Below, piece after piece: positions 9,801 through 17,258 of a stretch of 64,000 bases of DNA. Positions within the stretch are counted from its first letter, which is position 1, and every line of letters begins with the position of its first letter. The stretch is taken from assembly GCF_003711225.1 (NCBI RefSeq), contig NZ_CP031030.1:4278001-4342000 (forward strand). Reading direction: 5' to 3'. The notes below the pieces were generated by a model, which made no database searches, was not told the DNA's origin, and saw only the letters and a program-made list of their open reading frames with translations. The translations under genes were made by a program, and so were the position numbers. This DNA comes from Runella sp. SP2 (GTDB lineage: Bacteria; Bacteroidota; Bacteroidia; Cytophagales; Spirosomataceae).

Positions 9801-12189
9801 GATAATTTCCATTCGGTACATTTGTCGTCGTAAAAGGGATGCTGCCATTGGCTCCTCCACAGGTTGTAGCGTTTACCGCAACTCCCGCCACCAAGGTCGG
9901 ATTAGCAGTAACACTTACCGAAACGGAGCCCGTCATAGCTGTAGCTGTACAACCCGACGGGGTCGCCCACACAGTGTATGAGCCCGCAACAGTTTGATTT
10001 CCAAAGGCCAACGCATTGCCAGTCCCCGTAATGGCTGCTCCTACGTTGGTATTGTCACGTTTCAATTGATATGATACACCTGTCTGTGAGCCACTTAACC
10101 CCACAGCAACCCCCGTTCCTCCACTACAAAAACTACCTCCACCTGTTACGGTATGAGCGGTAGGTGCTGGACAAACAAGGTTGACGTAATAGTCTTCAGT
10201 TTCACCATACGTATAAGTACCACACGGATTGGTGGGAGCACTACTAAAATTGACAGTAATTCTCATTCGAGTTTGGCCAATACTGCTTCCTGCTGGCACA
10301 GTGATAGTTCCTGTAATTGCCTGTGTTCTAGCTGAAGTTGTGGTAAAAAGCCTTTCGTTTGCCTGAAACTGAGCATCTTTATTCAAATCGATCCAAATGG
10401 CAATTTGGGCAGGGTTGTAATATCCTTCCAACGACACCGTAAAACTATTTGACTGGCCCAATGTCAAGCTTTTAACAGGAGAGGTAATAAAACTATACCC
10501 ACCCGAAGCGCAGTCTGAGTTACTGCTAAGGGTGGTTCCTCCCAATAATACACTTGTTATTAAAATACCATACGTACATCCATTGGTGTGGGTAGGAATG
10601 CAGTAGGTGCCTGGCGAAGGTGTATTGTTGGTAGTGAAAGTCCCCGTGACAAAATCGGAGCAATTGGCATTGACGCGCCATTCGTAGGCCGTGTTAGGGG
10701 TTAAAGACGAAATTGTCCGATTTTTGTTTCCCGACGTGCCTGCTGAACTCCACGCCCCCGCTCCTACTTGTCGGTATTCGACAGAATAGAGCCCTGTCGT
10801 GTGCGTCCATGAAACCAACACTTGGGTATTGTACACCTCAAGAACGGCAAGATTAGACGGCTCAACGGCACTTCCCAAACATGCCTGCGTTCGGCTCCGA
10901 ATCAAATTACCCGGATACATTCCAAAGCCATTGGCAAAGTTAATTCCCGTTGATGTCAAGTGGCAATAACTCATAATGGTACCGCCATTTGTTGGCGCAG
11001 GGCCAAGAGGACAACCTTCTTCCGTGGCATAACAGTTGTCGAGCGCCCCGCCAGGCCACGAGCAGCTTTGGGTATGGGGAGAGCCAAAATTATGTCCCAA
11101 CTCGTGCGTTATCACTTCTACATTCCACGAATAAGTAGGCAAATTAGGGTTATAAGTGTTCAAATTAGCACTTACCCCATGTCCGTACGATTTGGCACAC
11201 AATACGTCTATGTACGCCACTCCACCTCCTAGGTTTCTCCCGCTTAAAAAATGTGCCAAACGACCATTAAACGATGTACCAATCGTACTACGAAATGCAC
11301 TCAACACATTGCCAGTACTCGTATAACCCACGTAAGGATCGGTAGTATTCCACACTTTTATTTCGGAAATAACAACCGACAGCCCTTCGTTGCTGTATAA
11401 AGTCGCCACTTTGCTAAAAACCGAATTGATGTAATTGACCGTATTGGCGATTGAACCTCCTTGCTGGCCAAACAAGGCCGAATCGGCTTCCAAATAAATT
11501 TCGACCGATCCACAGGCAACGTTGCTCGCGAGGCTACTTGTGGCAGGCGTTTCTTTCACCAAGTTTTGTCCCATCATACGCACGGGCATCTCATCGGTGG
11601 CACAAGTAAAATTCGATTTTTGTTTTAAATCTTGCTCGTTAAACAGGATGTAGTTTCCCGAGTCCCCCTCCAAGCCAAGATTAAAATTGCCTGCTTTTTG
11701 GGAAATTATCCCGCTGATTTTTCCATCAATGATACTAACCGAAGCAGTTGATTGGTTATCACCTTTGACAATCCCTTGGTAAAACTTACCCAAATTTTGC
11801 GGCTCGACTACTTCGTTTTTGGCATTTAAAACCTTGAAATTCTTACCAAAAATAGTGTAAGGCACCAGTTCTAAATCAATGTTTTTGGTAGCCGAAACTG
11901 GCAATGAAATTTCGATAAAATTGCTGTTGTCCAGCTGTAATTGTCCTACTTCTGGCTTATTCATCAAAAACCGATGAACTGTTGCGCCTTCGACAAATGC
12001 GGTATCAGCCGCGATTCTGGCCGAAGAGAAGGGTGTTGAAAAAGGGCGATACCGCTTAGGCGTTGTTTTCCCTTTTATTTGGTTGATTTGATTGGCAATA
12101 GTTCGCTGAGAAAAGCCGTTATGACTTACCCACAAACATATTAAAAGCCACACTAACTGAATCGGACGCCTTGATAAAATGTTTTTCAT
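6838..12189 (-). CDS. Secreted reprolysin-type zinc metalloprotease with tandem repeats and C-terminal sorting-like domain
   Basis: This is a 1783-residue secreted protein. A signal peptide (ending near FSQ, residue 28) is followed by a propeptide and a metzincin catalytic domain with zinc motif HELGHNFGSPH (H362, H366, H372; catalytic E363) and a Met-turn TIMSYCH. Then come a fibronectin type III-like domain (about 443-520), a GEVED-type domain (IWIDLNKDAQF and YGETEDYY), eight repeats of about 87 residues (about 770-1465), Ig-like segments and a C-terminal 3-coathanger-like module (SVTLQPGFQAEAGTVFKAQI). Such C-terminal modules suggest type IX secretion, which is an inference. Six repeats form three near-identical A-B pairs. 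Substrate unknown. Confidence 0.88.
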   Translation of the reverse strand: MKNILSRRPIQLVWLLICLWVSHNGFSQRTIANQINQIKGKTTPKRYRPFSTPFSSARIAADTAFVEGATVHRFLMNKPEVGQLQLDNSNFIEISLPVSATKNIDLELVPYTIFGKNFKVLNAKNEVVEPQNLGKFYQGIVKGDNQSTASVSIIDGKISGIISQKAGNFNLGLEGDSGNYILFNEQDLKQKSNFTCATDEMPVRMMGQNLVKETPATSSLASNVACGSVEIYLEADSALFGQQGGSIANTVNYINSVFSKVATLYSNEGLSVVISEIKVWNTTDPYVGYTSTGNVLSAFRSTIGTSFNGRLAHFLSGRNLGGGVAYIDVLCAKSYGHGVSANLNTYNPNLPTYSWNVEVITHELGHNFGSPHTQSCSWPGGALDNCYATEEGCPLGPAPTNGGTIMSYCHLTSTGINFANGFGMYPGNLIRSRTQACLGSAVEPSNLAVLEVYNTQVLVSWTHTTGLYSVEYRQVGAGAWSSAGTSGNKNRTISSLTPNTAYEWRVNANCSDFVTGTFTTNNTPSPGTYCIPTHTNGCTYGILITSVLLGGTTLSSNSDCASGGYSFITSPVKSLTLGQSNSFTVSLEGYYNPAQIAIWIDLNKDAQFQANERLFTTTSARTQAITGTITVPAGSSIGQTRMRITVNFSSAPTNPCGTYTYGETEDYYVNLVCPAPTAHTVTGGGSFCSGGTGVAVGLSGSQTGVSYQLKRDNTNVGAAITGTGNALAFGNQTVAGSYTVWATPSGCTATAMTGSVSVSVTANPTLVAGVAVNATTCGGANGSIPFTTTNVPNGNYQLSYTGAGSPKTVTVSNNAFSLTGLSVGTYSNFSMAVNGCTASDATSKTVNNPPSPVLTSGAITNATVCGASDGNIAFSTSFVTSGTYQLSYTGAGSPKTVTVSNNAFLLTGLSAGTYSNFSITSNNCTGSDATSKTVAHSIVPTLAAGVTVNATTCGGTNGSIPFTTTNVPNGNYQLSYTGAGSPKTVTVNNNSFSLTGLSIGTYSNFSMAVNGCTASDATSKTVNNPPSPVLTSGAITNATVCGASDGSIAFSTSFVTSGTYQLSYTGAGSPKTVTVSNNAFLLTGLSAGTYSNFSITSNNCTGSDATSKTVAHSIVPTLAAGVTVNATTCGGANGSIPFTTTNVPNGNYQLSYTGAGSPKAVTVSNNAFSLTGLSVGTYSNFSMAVNGCTASDATSKTVNNPPSPVLTSGAITNATVCGASDGSIAFSTSFVTSGTYQLSYTGAGSPKTVTVSNNAFLLTGLSAGTYSNFSITSNNCTGSDATSKTVAHSLVPTLAAGTVTPSATCGGTDGAIAFTTTNIPSGNYQLSYTGTGSPKTVAIANNSFTLTNVPAGVYSNFAIVVNGCTALDPTSKTVNTPASIGLMINTVTNPTTCGGTNGSIAFTTTNIPSGNYQLSFVGTGSPKTVSIANNALTLANLSAGTYKNFSISFNSCVALDTTTQKLVEPTPPNAGSISGALVLCAGVPSALISNGVAGGTWSSATPSVAAIHPTSGVVTGSSAGSSLITYTVTANGCSASTTATVTVDVASAGGNLAGSGAVCTGINSSVLTLSGYTGTLQKWQWSLTPDFSSATDVFIASTSVTTQNLTQTMYYRVIVKNGVCEAVSSPTATITVNPLPTVGFSGSASILVGNTTTVFPVTGGTWISNSSVKASVTNAGLVTGLEAGTATFTFTDTTTGCKNTTPTLVVTNISNSPCNQVVTLVSPADDIATGSVLKQSNNSISAANRVTGTTTTVTYQSGTSVTLQPGFQAEAGTVFKAQIGGCN
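7790..9880 (-). repeat. Eight tandem coding repeats of about 260 bp, arranged mostly as near-identical dyads
   Basis: Within the metalloprotease gene, units of about 87 codons carry the cores GNYQLSYTGAGSPKTVTV and GTYSNFS. They alternate as A-B-A-B-A-B followed by two diverged units. The A-B dyads repeat at about 525 bp and are almost identical in DNA, for example around 8447, 8971 and 9497. This points to recent dyad duplication or gene conversion. Repeat number could vary between strains, and this stretch is prone to assembly collapse. Confidence 0.9.
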
Positions 12190-12361
12190 TTGGAATATAC
12201 CAATAATAGTTGAAAAAGAATACCATTGAAACGTTGTTTATCAGTAGGGCTTTATACAAAAGTGCATAATGATGCTGTATTCTTCAAATGCTTTTTTTAA
12301 TATTCTTGAGATAAAGACTGCCTTCCATCTCGGTCAAAAACGCTTAATTATTGATTTTCAC

Positions 12362-12369
12362 TACATTTG
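12362..12369 (+). promoter_or_regulatory. Possible -7 element (TACATTTG) of the barrel-protein gene
   Basis: TACATTTG matches the Bacteroidota -7 consensus TAnnTTTG and lies 57 bp before the ATG at 12426. I could not find a clear TTTG box at the right distance upstream, so this is only a weak call. Confidence 0.4.
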
Positions 12370-12425
12370 CAGAATTTTTATCGTTTTATATACCAAAAAA
12401 TAAATTTAATTTAATTGTCAAAGCC

Positions 12426-13112
12426 ATGAAAAAAAGTTTTCTCGTCGCAAGTTTAGTCGCCTGTTCGCTAGGTGCATCGGCACAAAACGAAGATTACAAG
12501 CATGTTTTAAGCGTCCAGTCGGGCGTAAGTTTATTTTCTTTTTTTCGGGGAAACATCACAGGTTCTACCCAGTCGTCTGACACCACCGTGGCTTTTTCTT
12601 CGGGGCGAGCATCTACCACTCCACAAATCAACCTCGCCTATGATTATGGCATCAATCACTGGTTTTCGGTAGGTGGCGCCGTAAGTTTTAACAAATCTTC
12701 GCTCCAGCTCAACGACGTTGTCTATAAGAAAAACGAGAACCTTGGCGACGTTACCTTGGGGGTGTCGCGCCTTACAATCGGCGCTCGGGCGCTATTCCAC
12801 TATGGCAACGCCGACCGCATAGATATGTACTCGGGCGTACGGCTTGGAATCGGAATTTGGGGCGTCAGTGGGAGTTCTAGCGCGGTAGATGGCAAGATGG
12901 ACGAAATTTTCAAAGAAGCAGGTGGCGGCGGACTTTGGCGCAGCATCATCGGCAACAAAGTAGGAGCAGGTTTTGCAATGCCTCAAGTACAAGTTATTGT
13001 ATTTGGGCTACGCGGCTACGTCACCGAACGCATTGGACTAAACGGCGAACTCGGATTTGGAAGCCCCTATTTTGCCTCCGTAGGTATCAATTACCGAATT
13101 GGTGGATTGTAA
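12426..13112 (+). CDS. Outer-membrane beta-barrel protein, function unknown
   Basis: This 228-residue protein begins at the ATG at 12426, giving a clear signal peptide (MKKSFLVASLVACSLGASAQ). The mature part alternates Gly and aromatic residues in strand-like blocks (QINLAYDYGINHWFSVGGAVSF, RLTIGARALFHYG, IDMYSGVRLGIGIWG) and ends GSPYFASVGINYRIGGL, which is typical of small eight-stranded barrels annotated as porin-family or OmpW-like in Bacteroidota. It stands alone between divergent or convergent neighbours. Possible roles include a small-molecule pore or a structural protein; the sequence does not decide. Confidence 0.75.
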   Translation: MKKSFLVASLVACSLGASAQNEDYKHVLSVQSGVSLFSFFRGNITGSTQSSDTTVAFSSGRASTTPQINLAYDYGINHWFSVGGAVSFNKSSLQLNDVVYKKNENLGDVTLGVSRLTIGARALFHYGNADRIDMYSGVRLGIGIWGVSGSSSAVDGKMDEIFKEAGGGGLWRSIIGNKVGAGFAMPQVQVIVFGLRGYVTERIGLNGELGFGSPYFASVGINYRIGGL

Positions 13113-13114
13113 AA

Positions 13115-13245
13115 AGCAAGGGGCGAAGGGTAAGAGGCAAGGAGAAAGAGGCAAAGGGCGAGGGACAAGCGTTATTTTTTCTTGGTTTTGCCGAGAAGAA
13201 TCCCTCAAAACACAGCAATTCCCGAGAACAGCAACGTTCTCGGGA
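13115..13245. repeat. Purine-rich repeat plus hairpin downstream of the barrel gene
   Basis: The strand reads as degenerate GGCAAAGGG-like units from 13115 to about 13172, followed by a hairpin (CCCGAGAAC, 6-nt loop, GTTCTCGGG at 13221-13244). The purine-rich part closely resembles the DNA inserted in waaA near 1000-1050, which suggests one mobile or expandable repeat type. Confidence 0.6.
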
Positions 13246-13301
13246 GGCTTTGTCAAGTGTGTGAGATGTAATTATAACTGATAGCTGTATGTCTTTCTTT
13301 T

Positions 13302-14123
13302 TTATTCCAACGTAAACACAATGGGCATGTTGAATTTTACCCGCACTGCCCGTCCCGACTGTTTGCCAGGTTTCCATTTGGGCATGAGTTTCATCACCCG
13401 CACGGCTTCTTCGTCGCAGCCAAATCCAACCCCTCGGGTAACATTAATGTTGGACAGCGAACCATCTGGCTCAACCGTAAAACTCAGATAGACTCTTCCT
13501 TGCACGTTGCTGCGTTGCGCTTGCGATGGGTATCTTAAATTGTTCATCAAAAACGTACGTAAGCCATTGATTCCTCCCGCAAACTCAGGATCAATCTCCA
13601 CGCGTTCAAATACTTCGGGCTCTTTGGCGACAACTTCAGCGGGTTTCGTCACCTCAGGGGCAGGAGCATATTCGGGAGGGGCAACAATAGCCACTTCATC
13701 GTCAGTTCCTTCAATCGTTTCCTGCCCAGGATTGACGTTTTCGAATTCTTCTATTATGGGCGGCAGGTCTTCAATAGGTGGATTGTCAACCACTTCAGGA
13801 ACCCGAAATCGAACCGACGCCGCCTTAGGTTCTTCCTTGGGCTTTTCGAGTTCGGGAAGGGGCTTTTCTTCTTTTTTCTCCATTTGCACTTTCTCAATCG
13901 TGTATTCTTTCATGTTTATTTGCGCCTGCTCATTCGTTTTTAGTTTTCCATAAATGGTCGGAACGAGCAACATGAGCAAAAACACCGTAACTCCAATAAT
14001 AAGCGCTTTTTGGAGCACTTTAGGGTACGACTTCCGTAGTTCATACGCCCCATAGGCTTGATTCCTTTGGGCAAAAACGATGTCATCCAGCGTATCATAC
14101 GCTGCTAAAACTGTTGTCTTCAT
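13302..14123 (-). CDS. TonB-family energy transducer
   Basis: The 273-residue protein has a short cytosolic N-terminus containing the motif RNQAYGAYELRKSYP, one membrane helix (about 40-60), a Pro/Glu-rich periplasmic spacer and a C-terminal TonB domain (about 185-273, with NNLRYPSQAQRSNVQGRVYLSF and WKPGKQSGRAVRVKFNMPI). TonB proteins pass proton-motive energy from ExbBD to outer-membrane receptors. No exbB or exbD is nearby, so it must use partners encoded elsewhere. It is last in a same-strand run with a TonB-domain protein, a motif-sharing membrane protein and a PadR regulator, which suggests PadR control. Confidence 0.9.
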   Translation of the reverse strand: MKTTVLAAYDTLDDIVFAQRNQAYGAYELRKSYPKVLQKALIIGVTVFLLMLLVPTIYGKLKTNEQAQINMKEYTIEKVQMEKKEEKPLPELEKPKEEPKAASVRFRVPEVVDNPPIEDLPPIIEEFENVNPGQETIEGTDDEVAIVAPPEYAPAPEVTKPAEVVAKEPEVFERVEIDPEFAGGINGLRTFLMNNLRYPSQAQRSNVQGRVYLSFTVEPDGSLSNINVTRGVGFGCDEEAVRVMKLMPKWKPGKQSGRAVRVKFNMPIVFTLE

Positions 14124-14141
14124 GGTTGTATTTAGGCTATT

Positions 14142-14546
14142 TTATTGAAACGGATAGTTAAGAGTCAAATGAACTCGAACCCGCACGGCCTTTCCGCTTT
14201 GCCGCCCAGGCTCCCAAGGAGGAAATAGTTTTACAACCCGCAGAGATTCTTCGTCGCAGTCATGACCAGCACTCCAAGCTAGTTCAATATCCGACAATTG
14301 CCCTGTGAGTTCTACAATAAACTTGACCATCACTTTACAATTCACATTGGCACTTTTGGCTGCCTCGGGATTGATAAAGTGTTTTCTCAAAAAAAGATAC
14401 AGAGAATCCTTGCCCCCCTTAAACGATGGGGGCTGCTCCACAACTGAAAAGACGGGTCCGAGCGGAGTGTTGTTTTGTGCCACTACCGACAATGAAACAA
14501 AAAAACACAAAGCAATACCGCACCACTTCCATTGAAGCAGCTTCAT
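14142..14546 (-). CDS. Small secreted TonB C-terminal-domain protein
   Basis: The 134-residue protein has a signal peptide (MKLLQWKWCGIALCFFVSLSVVAQ) and then little more than a TonB C-terminal domain: LRKHFINPEAAKSANVNCKVMVKF and LFPPWEPGRQSGKAVRVRVHL. It lacks the membrane anchor and spacer of a real energy transducer, so it is probably periplasmic and accessory rather than a working TonB. The last 40 residues align well with its downstream neighbour (13302-14123), which implies a duplication in this operon. Confidence 0.8.
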   Translation of the reverse strand: MKLLQWKWCGIALCFFVSLSVVAQNNTPLGPVFSVVEQPPSFKGGKDSLYLFLRKHFINPEAAKSANVNCKVMVKFIVELTGQLSDIELAWSAGHDCDEESLRVVKLFPPWEPGRQSGKAVRVRVHLTLNYPFQ

Positions 14547-14586
14547 GGCTGTAAATCAACCAGTTATTAATTAACCAATTTTCAAA

Positions 14587-15111
14587 TTAAGTGGTTGTCA
14601 AATGCTTGAGTTGTTGATTTTTCAGGAACCAAGAGCCTATTGAATAGGCTACCCCTGATACGCCAAGCACCCACATTAGGCCTGAAGGAGAAAAGAAGTC
14701 CCAAGAACCCTTGACGATTCCCGATAAAAACGCCATCATCATCAAAAACAACCCAATTCCCAAAATTAATGCACTACGCAAGGCAAATGGGTAAGCTTGG
14801 CGAAGGTCGTAAGCACCGTAGTCTTTGTTGCGAAACTCAAAAATAATATCGTCCAAACTCGCATTTTGAAGTTGTTCTTCGGTCATGGCGACCTCGTGCT
14901 GGTAGGTATCTCGTAGGTACTTTACGGCCATAGAGTTGGCTTCTTGCGTAATTTTTGCCAACGCCAAATCAAAGTTATAACCTTTCCAGAGGTACTCTTC
15001 AGCTTCGCAAGCCAAATGATCGAGCAATTCGGAAACTAAGCGATCATTGGTATTGTGCCGAATAAGATGATCGTGCAATGTGCTAAGTTGTTGCGGAGTT
15101 AACTTTTTCAT
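14587..15111 (-). CDS. Two-helix membrane protein sharing the TonB-like YGAYxLR motif
   Basis: The 174-residue protein starts at the ATG at 15111; a longer frame would run into the PadR gene. Residues 1-75 are helical and soluble (LHDHLIRHNTNDRLVSELLDHLACEAEE). A segment FRNKDYGAYDLRQAYPFALRSALILG leads into two membrane helices. This segment matches the N-terminus of the TonB protein two genes downstream (RNQAYGAYELRKSYP). I do not recognise a named family. Its place directly behind PadR suggests the target-gene role often seen for membrane proteins next to PadR regulators. Confidence 0.65.
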   Translation of the reverse strand: MKKLTPQQLSTLHDHLIRHNTNDRLVSELLDHLACEAEEYLWKGYNFDLALAKITQEANSMAVKYLRDTYQHEVAMTEEQLQNASLDDIIFEFRNKDYGAYDLRQAYPFALRSALILGIGLFLMMMAFLSGIVKGSWDFFSPSGLMWVLGVSGVAYSIGSWFLKNQQLKHLTTT

Positions 15112-15142
15112 GTCGGTAGTGGTTATGAATTCAATTCCAAAA

Positions 15143-15502
15143 TCAGAGTTTAGCGAGAGACATTTCCCCATTTTGGGGTCTTAATAAGCTTTGCATAGCT
15201 TCAACAAAACGCTCAAAGTCAGACACTTTCTGAACGGCTGTCGCATTTCCACTCGGAGTAAGCGAGTAGTACTTGCGAAGCCGTCCATCCACTTCTTCTG
15301 ACTCTGTCATCAGGAATCCCTCTTGTTCAAGCTTGTGTAGTACAGGATATAACGCGCCGAAGGTTAGCGTTATTTCACCGCTCGTACGCTCTTTTACCGA
15401 CTGCGTAATTTCATATCCGTACATACGTCCTTGTTCGGCCAAAAGCTTTAATACTATTGTTTTGAGCGTGCCTCGTAAAAATTCATTACTTGATGCTTCC
15501 AT
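15143..15502 (-). CDS. PadR-family transcriptional regulator
   Basis: The 119-residue winged-helix protein has the PadR hallmarks: LRGTLKTIVLKLLAEQGRMYGYEI, then TFGALYPVLHKLEQEGFL as the recognition helix region and GRLRKYYSLTPSG as the wing. It heads a run of four same-strand genes (PadR, membrane protein, TonB-domain protein, TonB). A consensus promoter lies 50 bp upstream with a palindrome between its two boxes, which fits autorepression. Members bind small hydrophobic ligands or sense envelope stress; the ligand is not predictable here. Confidence 0.92.
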   Translation of the reverse strand: MEASSNEFLRGTLKTIVLKLLAEQGRMYGYEITQSVKERTSGEITLTFGALYPVLHKLEQEGFLMTESEEVDGRLRKYYSLTPSGNATAVQKVSDFERFVEAMQSLLRPQNGEMSLAKL

Positions 15503-15551
15503 AAAATCGGTGGTTAGCTCGTTTTTTTACTATTTTCTTAAATTGTATGAG

Positions 15552-15583
15552 CAAATATATATATAAGTTTTTTATATATCAAA
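15552..15583 (-). promoter_or_regulatory. padR promoter with internal operator-like palindrome
   Basis: Read on the minus strand this is TTTG, exactly 20 bp, TATATTTG, which matches the Bacteroidota sigma consensus. Between the boxes lies ATATATAA, 5 nt, TTATATAT, an 8-5-8 inverted repeat. A repressor bound there would block RNA polymerase. PadR is the natural candidate because its own start codon follows. Confidence 0.75.
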
Positions 15584-15611
15584 CAACCAGCAAAAAATAT
15601 TTTTCCATTTT

Positions 15612-15878
15612 ATGGCAACCTCCTCAAATTCAAGCCCAATTCCAGTTTGCCCTCGCTGCGGGCAGGAATTTCGTTGTCAGCTTACAACTCAGGGTTCGTG
15701 TGTTTGTTCAGAAATCACGCTGTCCGAACAAACACTTTCTGATTTGCGCACGCAGTATGAGGGTTGTTTGTGCATAAAATGTTTGCAAGAAATGGCACGT
15801 GCTTCTGGATACTCATATCCAATGCCACGAAGTAACATCAACAATTTACTTTTATTCGTTATATTCACACAATTTTAA
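15612..15878 (+). CDS. Cysteine-rich CWC family protein
   Basis: The 88-residue protein has the CWC cysteine pattern: CPRCGQEFRCQL, GSCVCSEI and CLCIKCLQEM. That gives nine cysteines, arranged as expected for a small zinc-binding knot. No signal peptide is seen, so it should be cytosolic. The C-terminal tail ends in a hydrophobic stretch (NLLLFVIFTQF) that is unusual for the family and may just be a drifted end. It stops 12 bp before the next gene, so the two may be cotranscribed. The function of the family is not established. Confidence 0.8.
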   Translation: MATSSNSSPIPVCPRCGQEFRCQLTTQGSCVCSEITLSEQTLSDLRTQYEGCLCIKCLQEMARASGYSYPMPRSNINNLLLFVIFTQF

Positions 15879-15890
15879 GATTTCCCTAAC

Positions 15891-17255
15891 ATGAAAACCC
15901 GTTTCCTTACTTTACTGCTTCTTTTTTCGGCCCTGTTTATTGTGCTGATTTCGTGCCATACCGAACCCGAAACAGTACTTGAGGAAGGCTCTTTCAAATT
16001 GATTCAAACTCAAATTTTTGATAAATCGTGCGCTACTTCAGGCTGCCATTCGTCCGAACAGGATGCTTCTTATAAGCAACACGGGCTTGTACTAACCAGC
16101 AAAGTCTCTTACGATAATCTTCTCAATAAATTTCCCAAAAACACCGTCGCCAAAGACGATGGAATGCGCCTAATTACGCCAGGAGATGTTGCGAAAAGCT
16201 TTTTGTTTACCAAAATCAATTGTAGTGGGGCGTCATTATTAGCGGGGCGTCAGTACGGCAACCCCATGCCTTTAGGGGCCAATAGCCTTTCGGTGGGCGA
16301 AATTGAGTTTGTCCGCAAATGGATTGAAGCAGGTGCACCACGGTCGGGCGGCTCGGTCGATGCGGCACTTATCACTAATTCCGTCCCGCTTTGCGGCTCA
16401 GGATTTGGCACTAATTTTACTGCCCTAGAAGCACCCAATCCAAATGACGGATTTCAACTTCACCTTGAGCCCTTTGAAGTCTCAAACACGTTTGAGCGGG
16501 AGATTTTTGTCAGAAAACCCGTCGGCAATACCACCGAATTGTACATCAATCGGATTCAATCTCGGATGCGCCCTGGAAGCCACCACTTCATTTTGTACGA
16601 TTTCAAAAACCAAGCAAATCTTCCGTCTCTAGGTCAAGTACGTGACTTACGTAATGCCGATGGCACCAGCAATTTGCTTACTTTTTTGAGTATGCAAAAT
16701 CACGTATTCTGGGCAGGAACGCAAACCCAAGAACACGATTATAGCTTCCCCGATGGCATTGCACTTCGGGTTCCTGCCAATTATTCGTTTGATTTCAACT
16801 CGCATTACGTCAATAAAACTTCGGGTAAAATCCCTGGGGAGGTGTATGTCAACTTGTATAAAATCGACAAGTCGAAGGTAAAAATTGTGGCCAATTCGCT
16901 GGATCTCAACAACCAAGACCTCAACCTGCCCGCAGGCAAACGGACAGTGGTGACGAAGAGCTTTTTGTTTTCAAAACCTACGAAAGTACTCATGCTGACG
17001 TCGCACAACCATAAACTCGGTGAAAAATTTGTCATTAAAATTGTGGGAGGCGCTCGCGACGGGGAAGTGGTTTATGAAAGTACCGATTGGGAACATCCTG
17101 TGATTAAAAATTTCCCAGTGGCGTTGGAATTTAAAAAAGGTGAAGGGCTGATGTCGGAGATTACGTACAACAATACAACCACCAAAGCAGTACGATTTGG
17201 CCTCACGAGTGAAGATGAAATGGGAATTATTTTTGGGTACTATTACGAACCTTAA
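15891..17255 (+). CDS. PHM-like copper type II monooxygenase lipoprotein with cytochrome-like N-terminus
   Basis: This 454-residue lipoprotein (lipobox VLISC, Cys22) has an N-terminal cytochrome-like domain with CATSGCH (C47, C52, H53), a CX4CH variant of the haem motif. The C-terminal two thirds hold every copper ligand of peptidylglycine alpha-hydroxylating monooxygenase in order: an HH pair (H231, H232) and H305 for CuH, then HNH (H372, H374) and M444 for CuM. The spacing is close to that known for PHM. A copper- and ascorbate-dependent hydroxylase facing the periplasm or cell surface is the best reading. The substrate is unknown, and whether CX4CH binds haem is uncertain. Confidence 0.8.
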   Translation: MKTRFLTLLLLFSALFIVLISCHTEPETVLEEGSFKLIQTQIFDKSCATSGCHSSEQDASYKQHGLVLTSKVSYDNLLNKFPKNTVAKDDGMRLITPGDVAKSFLFTKINCSGASLLAGRQYGNPMPLGANSLSVGEIEFVRKWIEAGAPRSGGSVDAALITNSVPLCGSGFGTNFTALEAPNPNDGFQLHLEPFEVSNTFEREIFVRKPVGNTTELYINRIQSRMRPGSHHFILYDFKNQANLPSLGQVRDLRNADGTSNLLTFLSMQNHVFWAGTQTQEHDYSFPDGIALRVPANYSFDFNSHYVNKTSGKIPGEVYVNLYKIDKSKVKIVANSLDLNNQDLNLPAGKRTVVTKSFLFSKPTKVLMLTSHNHKLGEKFVIKIVGGARDGEVVYESTDWEHPVIKNFPVALEFKKGEGLMSEITYNNTTTKAVRFGLTSEDEMGIIFGYYYEP

Positions 17256-17258
17256 TCG

